Source of the DNA: Apostichopus japonicus | Lineage: Eukaryota; Echinodermata; Holothuroidea; Aspidochirotida; Stichopodidae | Assembly: GCF_037975245.1 (NCBI RefSeq) | Contig: NC_092568.1 | Span: forward strand, 27,586,501-27,650,500 | Direction of reading: 5' to 3' | DNA: 64,000 nucleotides | Part shown: positions 36,010 to 47,603 of the stretch, in pieces | How positions within the stretch are numbered: position 1 is the first letter of the stretch | Layout of the letters: the number at the start of each line of letters is the position of its first letter | Translations under genes and position numbers: made by a program | Notes under the pieces: model-generated | Databases searched by the model: none | Told to the model about the DNA's origin: nothing | Seen by the model: only the letters and a program-made list of their open reading frames with translations

Positions 36010-39000
36010 ATTAGTTAATCCACCTAATATCTCAGTCCATACAGTGGCGCGATGGCTTGGCGCACTGTGCGAGCTGATGATCGAGACTCTCTTTTGCTTA
36101 GGTGGTTCGAACCCCGGGTGATGACGTCTTTTGCCGATCTTTTACAGCAAGTGCCTACACGGGGAGCTGTAAGTATTAGTTAATCCACCTAATATCTCAG
36201 TCCATACAGTGGCGCGATGGCTTGGCGCACTGTACGAGCTGATAAGCGATGCTCTCTTTTGCATCGGTGGTTCGAGTCCCCGGTGATGACGTCTTTTGCC
36301 GATCTTTTACATCGAGTGCCTACACGGGGAGCTGTAAGTATTGGTTAATCCACCTAATATCTCAGTCCATACAGTGGCGCGATGGCTTGGCGCACTGTGC
36401 GAGCTGATGATCGAGACTCTCTTTTGCATCGGTGGTTCGAACCCCGGGTGATGACGTCTTTTGCCGATCTTTTACATCGAGTGCCTACACGGGGAGCTGT
36501 AAGTATTAGTTAATCCACCTAATATCTCAGTCCATACAGTGGCGCGATGGCTTGGCGCACTGTGCGAGCTGATGATCGAGACTTTCTTTTGCATCGGTGG
36601 TTCGAACCCCGGGTGATGACGTCTTTTGCCGATCTTTTACATCGAGTGCCTACACGGGGAGCTGTAAGTATTAGTTAATCCACCTAATATCTCAGTCCAT
36701 ACAGTGGCGCGATGGCTTGGCGCACTGTGCGAGCTGATGATCGAGACTTTCTTTTGCATCGGTGTTTCGAACCCCGGGTGATGACGTCTTTTGCCGATCT
36801 TTTACATCGAGTGCCTACACGGGGAGCTGTAAGTATTAGTTAATCCACCTAATATCTCAGTCCATACAGTGGCGCGATGGCTTGGCGCACTGTGCGAGCT
36901 GATGATCGAGACTCTCTTTTGCATCGGTGGTTCGAAGCCCGGGTGATGACGTCTTTTGCCGATCTTTTACATCGAGTGCCTACACGGGGAGCTGTAAGTA
37001 TTAGTTAATCCACCTAATATCTCAGTCCATACAGTGGCGCGATGGCTTGGCGCACTGTGCGAGCTGATGATCGAGACTCTCTTTTGCATCGGTGGTTCGA
37101 ACCCCGGGTGATGACGTCTTTTGCCGATCTTTTACATCGAGTGCCTACACGGGGAGCTGTAAGTATTAGTTAATCCACCTAATATCTCAGTCCATACAGT
37201 GGCGCGATGGCTTGGCGCACTGTGCGAGCTGATGATCGAGACTCTCTTTTGCATCGGTGGTTCGAACCCCGGGTGATGACGTCTTTTGCCGATCTTTTAC
37301 AGCAAGTGCCTACACGGGGAGCTGTAAGTATTAGTTAATCCACCTAATATCTCAGTCCATACAGTGGCGCGATGGCTTGGCGCACTGTGCGAGCTGATGA
37401 TCGAGACTCTCTTTTGCATCGGTGGTTCGAACCCCGGGTGATGACGTCTTTTGCCGATCTTTTACATCGAGTGCCTACACGGGGAGCTGTAAGTATTAGT
37501 TAATCCACCTAATATCTCAGTCCATACAGTGGCGCGATGGCTTGGCGCACTGTGCGAGCTGATGATCGAGACTCTCTTTTGCATCGGTGGTTCGAACCCC
37601 GGGTGATGACGTCTTTTGCCGATCTTTTACAGCAAGTGCCTACACGGGGAGCTGTAAGTATTAGTTAATCCACCTAATATCTCAGTCCATACAGTGGCGC
37701 GATGGCTTGGCGCACTGTGCGAGCTGATGATCGAGACTCTCTTTTGCATCGGTGGTTCGAAGCCCGGGTGATGACGTCTTTTGCCGATCTTTTACAGCAA
37801 GTGCCTACACGGGGAGCTGTAAGTATTAGTTAATCCACCTAATATCTCAGTCCATACAGTGGCGCGATGGCTTGGCGCACTGTGCGAGCTGATGATCGAG
37901 ACTCTCTTTTGCATCGGTGGTTCGAAGCCCGGGTGATGACGTCTTTTGCCGATCTTTTACAGCAAGTGCCTACACGGGGAGCTGTAAGTATTAGTTAATC
38001 CACCTAATATCTCAGTCCATACAGTGGCGCGATGGCTTGGCGCACTGTGCGAGCTGATGATCGAGACTCTCTTTTGCATCGGTGGTTCGAACCCCGGGTG
38101 ATGACGTCTTTTGCCGATCTTTTACATCGAGTGCCTATACGGGGAGCTGTAAGTATTAGTTAATCCACCTAATATCTCAGTCCATACAGTGGCGCGATGG
38201 CTTGGCGCACTGTGCGAGCTGATGATCGAGACTCTCTTTTGCATCGGTGGTTCGAACCCCGGGTGATGACGTCTTTTGCCGATCTTTTACAGCAAGTGCC
38301 TACACGGGGAGCTGCAAGTATTAGTTAATCCACCTAATATCTCAGTCCATACAGTGGCGCGATGGCTTGGCGCACTGTGCGAGCTGATGATCGAGACTCT
38401 CTTTTGCATCGGTGGTTCGAACCCCGGGTGATGACGTCTTTTGCCGATCTTTTACAGCAAGTGCCTACACGGGGAGCTGTAAGTATTAGTTAATCCACCT
38501 AATATCTCAGTCCATACAGTGGCGCGATGGCTTGGCGCACTGTGCGAGCTGATGATCGAGACTCTCTTTTGCATCGGTGGTTCGAACCCCGGGTGATGAC
38601 GTCTTTTGCCGATCTTTTACATTGAGTGCCTATACGGGGAGCTGTAAGTATTAGTTAATCCACCTAATATCTCAGTCCATACAGTGGCGCGATGGCTTGG
38701 CGCACTGTGCGAGCTGATGATCGAGACTCTCTTTTGCATCGGTGGTTCGAACCCCGGGTGATGACGTCTTTTGCCGATCTTTTACAGCAAGTGCCTACAC
38801 GGGGAGCTGTAAGTATTAGTTAATCCACCTAATATCTCAGTCCATACAGTGGCGCGATGGCTTGGCGCACTGTGCGAGCTGATGATCGAGACTCTCTTTT
38901 GCATCGGTGGTTCGAACCCCGGGTGATGACGTCTTTTGCCGATCTTTTACATCGAGTGCCTACACGGGGAGCTGTAAGTATTAGTTAATCCACCTAATAT

Positions 39001-39144
39001 CTCAGTCCATACAGTGGCGCGATGGCTTGGCGCACTGTGCGAGCTGATGATCGAGACTCTCTTTTGCATCGGTGGTTCGAACCCCGGGTGATGACGTCTT
39101 TTGCCGATCTTTTACAGCAAGTGCCTACACGGGGAGCTGTAAGT

Positions 39145-39474
39145 ATTAGTTAATCCACCTAATATCTCAGTCCATACAGTGGCGCGATGGCTTGGCGCAC
39201 TGTACGAGCTGATGAGCGAGGCTCTCTTTTGCATCGCTGGTTCGAGTCCCCGGTGATGACGTCTTTTGCCGATCTTTTACATCGAGTGCCTACACGGGGA
39301 GCTGTAAGTATTAGTTAATCCACCTAATATCTCAGTCCATACAGTGGCGCGATGGCTTGGCGCACTGTGCGAGCTGATGATCGAGACTCTCTTTTGCATC
39401 CGTGGTTCGAAATCCGGGTGATGACGTCTTTTGCCGATCTTTTACATCGAGTGCCTACACGGGGAGCTGTAAGT
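39145..39474 (+). repeat. Two-monomer marker pair, right copy
   Basis: Repeats 35,680-36,009 with the same gcatcgctgg and ttcgaaatcc variants in successive monomers. It is the last such mixed block before the array becomes A2 only. Confidence 0.8.
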
Positions 39475-39804
39475 ATTAGTTAATCCACCTAATATCTCAG
39501 TCCATACAGTGGCGCGATGGCTTGGCGCACTGTGCGAGCTGATGATCGAGACTCTCTTTTGCATCCGTGGTTCGAACCCCGGGTGATGACGTCTTTTGCC
39601 GATCTTTTACAGCAAGTGCCTACACGGGGAGCTGTAAGTATTAGTTAATCCACCTAATATCTCAGTCCATACAGTGGCGCGATGGCTTGGCGCACTGTAC
39701 GAGCTGATGAGCGAGGCTCTCTTTTGCATCGGTGGTTCGAGTCCCCGGTGATGACGTCTTTTGCCGATCTTTTACATCGAGTGCCTACACGGGGAGCTGT
39801 AAGT

Positions 39805-42800
39805 ATTAGTTAATCCACCTAATATCTCAGTCCATACAGTGGCGCGATGGCTTGGCGCACTGTGCGAGCTGATGATCGAGACTCTCTTTTGCATCGGTGG
39901 TTCGAACCCCGGGTGATGACGTCTTTTGCCGATCTTTTACATCGAGTGCCTACACGGGGAGCTGTAAGTATTAGTTAATCCACCTAATATCTCAGTCCAT
40001 ACAGTGGCGCGATGGCTTGGCGCACTGTGCGAGCTGATGATCGAGACTCTCTTTTGCATCGGTGGTTCGAACCCCGGGTGATGACGTCTTTTGCCGATCT
40101 TTTACATCGAGTGCCTACACGGGGAGCTGTAAGTATTAGTTAATCCACCTAATATCTCAGTCCATACAGTGGCGCGATGGCTTGGCGCACTGTGCGAGCT
40201 GATGATCGAGACTCTCTTTTGTATCGGTGGTTCGAACCCCGGGTGATGACGTCTTTTGCCGATCTTTTACATCGAGTGCCTACACGGGGAGCTGTAAGTA
40301 TTAGTTAATCCACCTAATATCTCAGTCCATACAGTGGCGCGATGGCTTGGCGCACTGTGCGAGCTGATGATCGAGACTCTCTTTTGCATCGGTGGTTCGA
40401 ACCCCGGGTGATGACGTCTTTTGCCGATCTTTTACAGCGAGTGCCTACACGGGGAGCTGTAAGTATTAGTTAATCCACCTAATATCTCAGTCCATACAGT
40501 GGCGCGATGGCTTGGCGCACTGTGCGAGCTGATGATCGAGACTCTCTTTTGCATCGGTGGTTCGAACCCCGGGTGATGACGTCTTTTGCCGATCTTTTAC
40601 ATCGAGTGCCTACACGGGGAGCTGTAAGTATTAGTTAATCCACCTAATATCTCAGTCCATACAGTGGCGCGATGGCTTGGCGCACTGTGCGAGCTGATGA
40701 TCGAGACTCTCTTTTGCATCGGTGGTTCGAACCCCGGGTGATGACGTCTTTTGCCGATCTTTTACATCGAGTGCCTACACGGGGAGCTGTAAGTATTAGT
40801 TAATCCACCTAATATCTCAGTCCATACAGTGGCGCGATGGCTTGGCGCACTGTGCGAGCTGATGATCGAGACTCTCTTTTGCATCGGTGGTTCGAACCCC
40901 GGGTGATGACGTCTTTTGCCGATCTTTTACATCGAGTGCCTACACGGGGAGCTGTAAGTATTAGTTAATCCACCTAATATCTCAGTCCATACAGTGGCGC
41001 GATGGCTTGGCGCACTGTGCGAGCTGATGATCGAGACTCTCTTTTGTATCGGTGGTTCGAACCCCGGGTGATGACGTCTTTTGCCGATCTTTTACATCGA
41101 GTGCCTACACGGGGAGCTGTAAGTATTAGTTAATCCACCTAATATCTCAGTCCATACAGTGGCGCGATGGCTTGGCGCACTGTGCGAGCTGATGATCGAG
41201 ACTCTCTTTTGCATCGGTGGTTCGAACCCCGGGTGATGACGTCTTTTGCCGATCTTTTACAGCGAGTGCCTACACGGGGAGCTGTAAGTATTAGTTAATC
41301 CACCTAATATCTCAGTCCATACAGTGGCGCGATGGCTTGGCGCACTGTGCGAGCTGATGATCGAGACTCTCTTTTGCATCGGTGGTTCGAACCCCGGGTG
41401 ATGACGTCTTTTGCCGATCTTTTACAGCGAGTGCCTACACGGGGAGCTGTAAGTATTAGTTAATCCACCTAATATCTCAGTCCATACAGTGGCGCGATGG
41501 CTTGGCGCACTGTGCGAGCTGATGATCGAGACTCTCTTTTGCATCGGTGGTTCGAACCCCGGGTGATGACGTCTTTTGCCGATCTTTTACAGCGAGTGCC
41601 TACACGGGGAGCTGTAAGTATTAGTTAATCCACCTAATATCTCAGTCCATACAGTGGCGCGATGGCTTGGCGCACTGTGCGAGCTGATGATCGAGACTCT
41701 CTTTTGCATCGGTGGTTCGAACCCCGGGTGATGACGTCTTTTGCCGATCTTTTACAGCGAGTGCCTACACGGGGAGCTGTAAGTATTAGTTAATCCACCT
41801 AATATCTCAGTCCATACAGTGGCGCGATGGCTTGGCGCACTGTGCGAGCTGATGATCGAGACTCTCTTTTGCATCGGTGGTTCGAACCCCGGGTGATGAC
41901 GTCTTTTGCCGATCTTTTACAGCGAGTGCCTACACGGGGAGCTGTAAGTATTAGTTAATCCACCTAATATCTCAGTCCATACAGTGGCGCGATGGCTTGG
42001 CGCACTGTGCGAGCTGATGATCGAGACTCTCTTTTGCATCGGTGGTTCGAAGCCCGGGTGATGACGTCTTTTGCCGATCTTTTACAGCGAGTGCCTACAC
42101 GGGGAGCTGTAAGTATTAGTTAATCCACCTAATATCTCAGTCCATACAGTGGCGCGATGGCTTGGCGCACTGTGCGAGCTGATGATCGAGACTCTCTTTT
42201 GCATCGGTGGTTCGAACCCCGGGTGATGACGTCTTTTGCCGATCTTTTACAGCGAGTGCCTACACGGGGAGCTGTAAGTATTAGTTAATCCACCTAATAT
42301 CTCAGTCCATACAGTGGCGCGATGGCTTGGCGCACTGTGCGAGCTGATGATCGAGACTCTCTTTTGCATCGGTGGTTCGAACCCCGGGTGATGACGTCTT
42401 TTGCCGATCTTTTACAGCGAGTGCCTACACGGGGAGCTGTAAGTATTAGTTAATCCACCTAATATCTCAGTCCATACAGTGGCGCGATGGCTTGGCGCAC
42501 TGTGCGAGCTGATGATCGAGACTCTCTTTTGCATCGGTGGTTCGAACCCCGGGTGATGACGTCTTTTGCCGATCTTTTACAGCGAGTGCCTACACGGGGA
42601 GCTGTAAGTATTAGTTAATCCACCTAATATCTCAGTCCATACAGTGGCGCGATGGCTTGGCGCACTGTGCGAGCTGATGATCGAGACTCTCTTTTGCATC
42701 GGTGGTTCGAACCCCGGGTGATGACGTCTTTTGCCGATCTTTTACAGCGAGTGCCTACACGGGGAGCTGTAAGTATTAGTTAATCCACCTAATATCTCAG

Positions 42801-43269
42801 TCCATACAGTGGCGCGATGGCTTGGCGCACTGTGCGAGCTGATGATCGAGACTCTCTTTTGCATCGGTGGTTCGAACCCCGGGTGATGACGTCTTTTGCC
42901 GATCTTTTACAGCGAGTGCCTACACGGGGAGCTGTAAGTATTAGTTAATCCACCTAATATCTCAGTCCATACATTGGCGCGATGGCTTGGCGCACTGTGC
43001 GAGCTGATGATCGAGACTCTCTTTTGCATCGGTGGTTCGAACCCCGGGTGATGACGTCTTTTGCCGATCTTTTACAGCGAGTGCCTACACGGGGAGCTGT
43101 AAGTATTAGTTAATCCACCTAATATCTCAGTCCATACAGTGGCGCGATGGCTTGGCGCACTGTGCGAGCTGATGATCGAGACTCTCTTTTGCATCGGTGG
43201 TTCGAACCCCGGGTGATGACGTCTTTTGCCGATCTTTTACATCGAGTGCCTACACGGGGAGCTGTAAGT
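39805..43269 (+). repeat. A2-only zone with GATGG core (21 monomers)
   Basis: All monomers are the A2 mosaic form and still carry T at monomer position 44. The ending switches from acatcgag to mostly acagcgag after about 41,125. A gtatcggtgg variant occurs at 40,221 and again 825 bp (five monomers) later at 41,046. No gene is seen. Confidence 0.85.
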
Positions 43270-45711
43270 ATTAGTTAATCCACCTAATATCTCAGTCCAT
43301 ACAGTGGCGCGACGGCTTGGCGCACTGTGCGAGCTGATGATCGAGACTCTCTTTTGCATCGGTGGTTCGAACCCCGGGTGATGACGTCTTTTGCCGATCT
43401 TTTACAGCGAGTGCCTACACGGGGAGCTGTAAGTATTAGTTAATCCACCTAATATCTCAGTCCATACAGTGGCGCGACGGCTTGGCGCACTGTGCGAGCT
43501 GATGATCGAGACTCTCTTTTGCATCGGTGGTTCGAACCCCGGGTGATGACGTCTTTTGCCGATCTTTTACATCGAGTGCCTACACGGGGAGCTGTAAGTA
43601 TTAGTTAATCCACCTAATATCTCAGTCCATACAGTGGCGCGACGGCTTGGCGCACTGTGCGAGCTGATGATCGAGACTCTCTTTTGCATCGGTGGTTCGA
43701 ACCCCGGGTGATGACGTCTTTTGCCGATCTTTTCCAGCGAGTGCCTACACGGGGAGCTGTAAGTATTAGTTAATCCACCTAATATCTCAGTCCATACAGT
43801 GGCGCGACGGCTTGGCGCACTGTGCGAGCTGATGATCGAGACTCTCTTTTGCATCGGTGGTTCGAACCCCGGGTGATGACGTCTTTTGCCGATCTTTTCC
43901 AGCGAGTGCCTACACGGGGAGCTGTAAGTATTAGTTAATCCACCTAATATCTCAGTCCATACAGTGGCGCCACGGCTTGGCGCACTGTGCGAGCTGATGA
44001 TCGAGACTCTCTTTTGCATCGGTGGTTCGAACCCCGGGTGATGACGTCTTTTGCCGATCTTTTACAGCGAGTGCCTACACGGGGAGCTGTAAGTATTAGT
44101 TAATCCACCTAATATCTCAGTCCATACAGTGGCGCCACGGCTTGGCGCACTGTGCGAGCTGATGATCGAGACTCTCTTTTGCATCGGTGGTTCGAACCCC
44201 GGGTGATGACGTCTTTTGCCGATCTTTTACAGCGAGTGCCTACACGGGGAGCTGTAAGTATTAGTTAATCCACCTAATATCTCAGTCCATACAGTGGCGC
44301 GACGGCTTGGCGCACTGTGCGAGCTGATGATCGAGACTCTCTTTTGCATCGGTGGTTCGAACCCCGGGTGATGACGTCTTTTGCCGATCTTTTACATCGA
44401 GTGCCTACACGGGGAGCTGTAAGTATTAGTTAATCCACCTAATATCTCAGTCCATACAGTGGCGCGACGGCTTGGCGCACTGTGCGAGCTGATGATCGAG
44501 ACTCTCTTTTGCATCGGTGGTTCGAACCCCGGGTGATGACGTCTTTTGCCGATCTTTTCCAGCGAGTGCCTACACGGGGAGCTGTAAGTATTAGTTAATC
44601 CACCTAATATCTCAGTCCATACAGTGGCGCGACGGCTTGGCGCACTGTGCGAGCTGATGATCGAGACTCTCTTTTGCATCGGTGGTTCGAACCCCGGGTG
44701 ATGACGTCTTTTGCCGATCTTTTCCAGCGAGTGCCTACACGGGGAGCTGTAAGTATTAGTTAATCCACCTAATATCTCAGTCCATACAGTGGCGCCACGG
44801 CTTGGCGCACTGTGCGAGCTGATGATCGAGACTCTCTTTTGCATCGGTGGTTCGAACCCCGGGTGATGACGTCTTTTGCCGATCTTTTACAGCGAGTGCC
44901 TACACGGGGAGCTGTAAGTATTAGTTAATCCACCTAATATCTCAGTCCATACAGTGGCGCCACGGCTTGGCGCACTGTGCGAGCTGATGATCGAGACTCT
45001 CTTTTGCATCGGTGGTTCGAACCCCGGGTGATGACGTCTTTTGCCGATCTTTTACAGCGAGTGCCTACACGGGGAGCTGTAAGTATTAGTTAATCCACCT
45101 AATATCTCAGTCCATACAGTGGCGCCACGGCTTGGCGCACTGTGCGAGCTGATGATCGAGACTCTCTTTTGCATCGGTGGTTCGAACCCCGGGTGATGAC
45201 GTCTTTTGCCGATCTTTTACAGCGAGTGCCTACACGGGGAGCTGTAAGTATTAGTTAATCCACCTAATATCTCAGTCCATACAGTGGCGCGACGGCTTGG
45301 CGCACTGTGCGAGCTGATGATCGAGACTCTCTTTTGCATCGGTGGTTCGAACCCCGGGTGATGACGTCTTTTGCCGATCTTTTACAGCGAGTGCCTACAC
45401 GGGGAGCTGTAAGTATTAGTTAATCCACCTAATATCTCAGTCCATACAGTGGCGCCACGGCTTGGCGCACTGTGCGAGCTGATGATCGAGACTCTCTTTT
45501 GCATCGGTGGTTCGAACCCCGGGTGATGACGTCTTTTGCCGATCTTTTACAGCGAGTGCCTACACGGGGAGCTGTAAGTATTAGTTAATCCACCTAATAT
45601 CTCAGTCCATACAGTGGCGCCACGGCTTGGCGCACTGTGCGAGCTGATGATCGAGACTCTCTTTTGCATCGGTGGTTCGAACCCCGGGTGATGACGTCTT
45701 TTGCCGATCTT

Positions 45712-46824
45712 TTACAGCGAGTGCCTACACGGGGAGCTGTAAGTATTAGTTAATCCACCTAATATCTCAGTCCATACAGTGGCGCGACGGCTTGGCGCAC
45801 TGTGCGAGCTGATGATCGAGACTCTCTTTTGCATCGGTGGTTCGAACCCCGGGTGATGACGTCTTTTGCCGATCTTTTCCAGCGAGTGCCTACACGGGGA
45901 GCTGTAAGTATTAGTTAATCCACCTAATATCTCAGTCCATACAGTGGCGCGACGGCTTGGCGCACTGTGCGAGCTGATGATCGAGACTCTCTTTTGCATC
46001 GGTGGTTCGAACCCCGGGTGATGACGTCTTTTGCCGATCTTTTCCAGCGAGTGCCTACACGGGGAGCTGTAAGTATTAGTTAATCCACCTAATATCTCAG
46101 TCCATACAGTGGCGCGACGGCTTGGCGCACTGTGCGAGCTGATGATCGAGACTCTCTTTTGCATCGGTGGTTCGAACCCCGGGTGATGACGTCTTTTGCC
46201 GATCTTTTCCAGCGAGTGCCTACACGGGGAGCTGTAAGTATTAGTTAATCCACCTAATATCTCAGTCCATACAGTGGCGCGACGGCTTGGCGCACTGTGC
46301 GAGCTGATGATCGAGACTCTCTTTTGCATCGGTGGTTCGAACCCCGGGTGATGACGTCTTTTGCCGATCTTTTCCAGCGAGTGCCTACACGGGGAGCTGT
46401 AAGTATTAGTTAATCCACCTAATATCTCAGTCCATACAGTGGCGCGACGGCTTGGCGCACTGTGCGAGCTGATGATCGAGACTCTCTTTTGCATCGGTGG
46501 TTCGAACCCCGGGTGATGACGTCTTTTGCCGATCTTTTCCAGCGAGTGCCTACACGGGGAGCTGTAAGTATTAGTTAATCCACCTAATATCTCAGTCCAT
46601 ACAGTGGCGCGACGGCTTGGCGCACTGTGCGAGCTGATGATCGAGACTCTCTTTTGCATCGGTGGTTCGAACCCCGGGTGATGACGTCTTTTGCCGATCT
46701 TTTCCAGCGAGTGCCTACACGGGGAGCTGTAAGTATTAGTTAATCCACCTAATATCTCAGTCCATACAGTGGCGCGACGGCTTGGCGCACTGTGCGAGCT
46801 GATGATCGAGACTCTCTTTTGCAT
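45712..46824 (-). other. Repeat-encoded open reading frame (not a gene)
   Basis: A 370-codon minus-strand frame that is simply about 6.7 copies of a 55-residue translation of the satellite. It exists because 165 is a multiple of three and six successive monomers have ttttccagcg in place of ttttacagcg, which turns a TAA stop into GAA. Two 150-codon frames at 43,567-44,019 and 44,392-44,844 arise the same way and encode the same peptide, 825 bp (five monomers) apart. There is no promoter, start context or recognisable domain, so I treat these as by-products. Confidence 0.85.
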
Positions 46825-47559
46825 CGGTGGTTCGAACCCCGGGTGATGACGTCTTTTGCCGATCTTTTACAGCGAGTGCCTACACGGGGAGCTGTAAGTA
46901 TTAGTTAATCCACCTAATATCTCAGTCCATACAGTGGCGCGACGGCTTGGCGCACTGTGCGAGCTGATGATCGAGACTCTCTTTTGCATCGGTGGTTCGA
47001 ACCCCGGGTGATGACGTCTTTTGCCGATCTTTTACAGCGAGTGCCTACACGGGGAGCTGTAAGTATTAGTTAATCCACCTAATATCTCAGTCCATACAGT
47101 GGCGCGACGGCTTGGCGCACTGTGCGAGCTGATGATCGAGACTCTCTTTTGCATCGGTGGTTCGAACCCCGGGTGATGACGTCTTTTGCCGATCTTTTAC
47201 AGCGAGTGCCTACACGGGGAGCTGTAAGTATTAGTTAATCCACCTAATATCTCAGTCCATACAGTGGCGCGACGGCTTGGCGCACTGTGCGAGCTGATGA
47301 TCGAGACTCTCTTTTGCATCGGTGGTTCGAACCCCGGGTGATGACGTCTTTTGCCGATCTTTTACAGCGAGTGCCTACACGGGGAGCTGTAAGTATTAGT
47401 TAATCCACCTAATATCTCAGTCCATACAGTGGCGCGACGGCTTGGCGCACTGTGCGAGCTGATGATCGAGACTCTCTTTTGCATCGGTGGTTCGAACCCC
47501 GGGTGATGACGTCTTTTGCCGATCTTTTACAGCGAGTGCCTACACGGGGAGCTGTAAGT

Positions 47560-47569
47560 ATTAGCTAAT
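47560..47569. other. Perfect 10 bp palindrome ATTAGCTAAT (first of 42)
   Basis: ATTAGCTAAT equals its own reverse complement. The ancestral ATTAGTTAAT differs by one base at the centre, so T6C alone completes the dyad. It is found in 42 monomers by my count, all between 47,560 and 55,974. Confidence 0.9.
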
Positions 47570-47593
47570 CCACCTAATATCTCAGTCCATACA

Positions 47594-47603
47594 GTGGCGC
47601 CAC
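47594..47603. other. Perfect 10 bp palindrome GTGGCGCCAC (representative, in a monomer that also has ATTAGCTAAT)
   Basis: GTGGCGCCAC is its own reverse complement. The left-hand array has GTGGCGCGAT (three of five pairs), the 43,270 boundary gives GTGGCGCGAC (four of five), and G42C gives five of five. It occurs in 40 monomers by my count, the first at 43,930. Confidence 0.9.

Larger units (their letters stand above)
21039..39804 (+). repeat. Mixed A1/A2/B zone built from multi-monomer duplications
   Basis: A1, A2 and B monomers are shuffled, but rare variants (taatatttcag, gcgagatgg, gcatcgctgg, ttcgaagccc, ttcgaaatcc) recur at whole-monomer offsets of 3, 7, 21, 22, 23 and 31. The last B monomer begins at 39,640, and the last A1 monomer before a lone exception at 50,200 begins at 39,475. 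No gene is seen. Confidence 0.88.

Noticed and set aside
43567-44844. Two 150-codon minus-strand frames (43,567-44,019 and 44,392-44,844) as genes.
   Set aside because: They are pure translations of the satellite with identical peptides. They exist only where two adjacent monomers have lost a stop.
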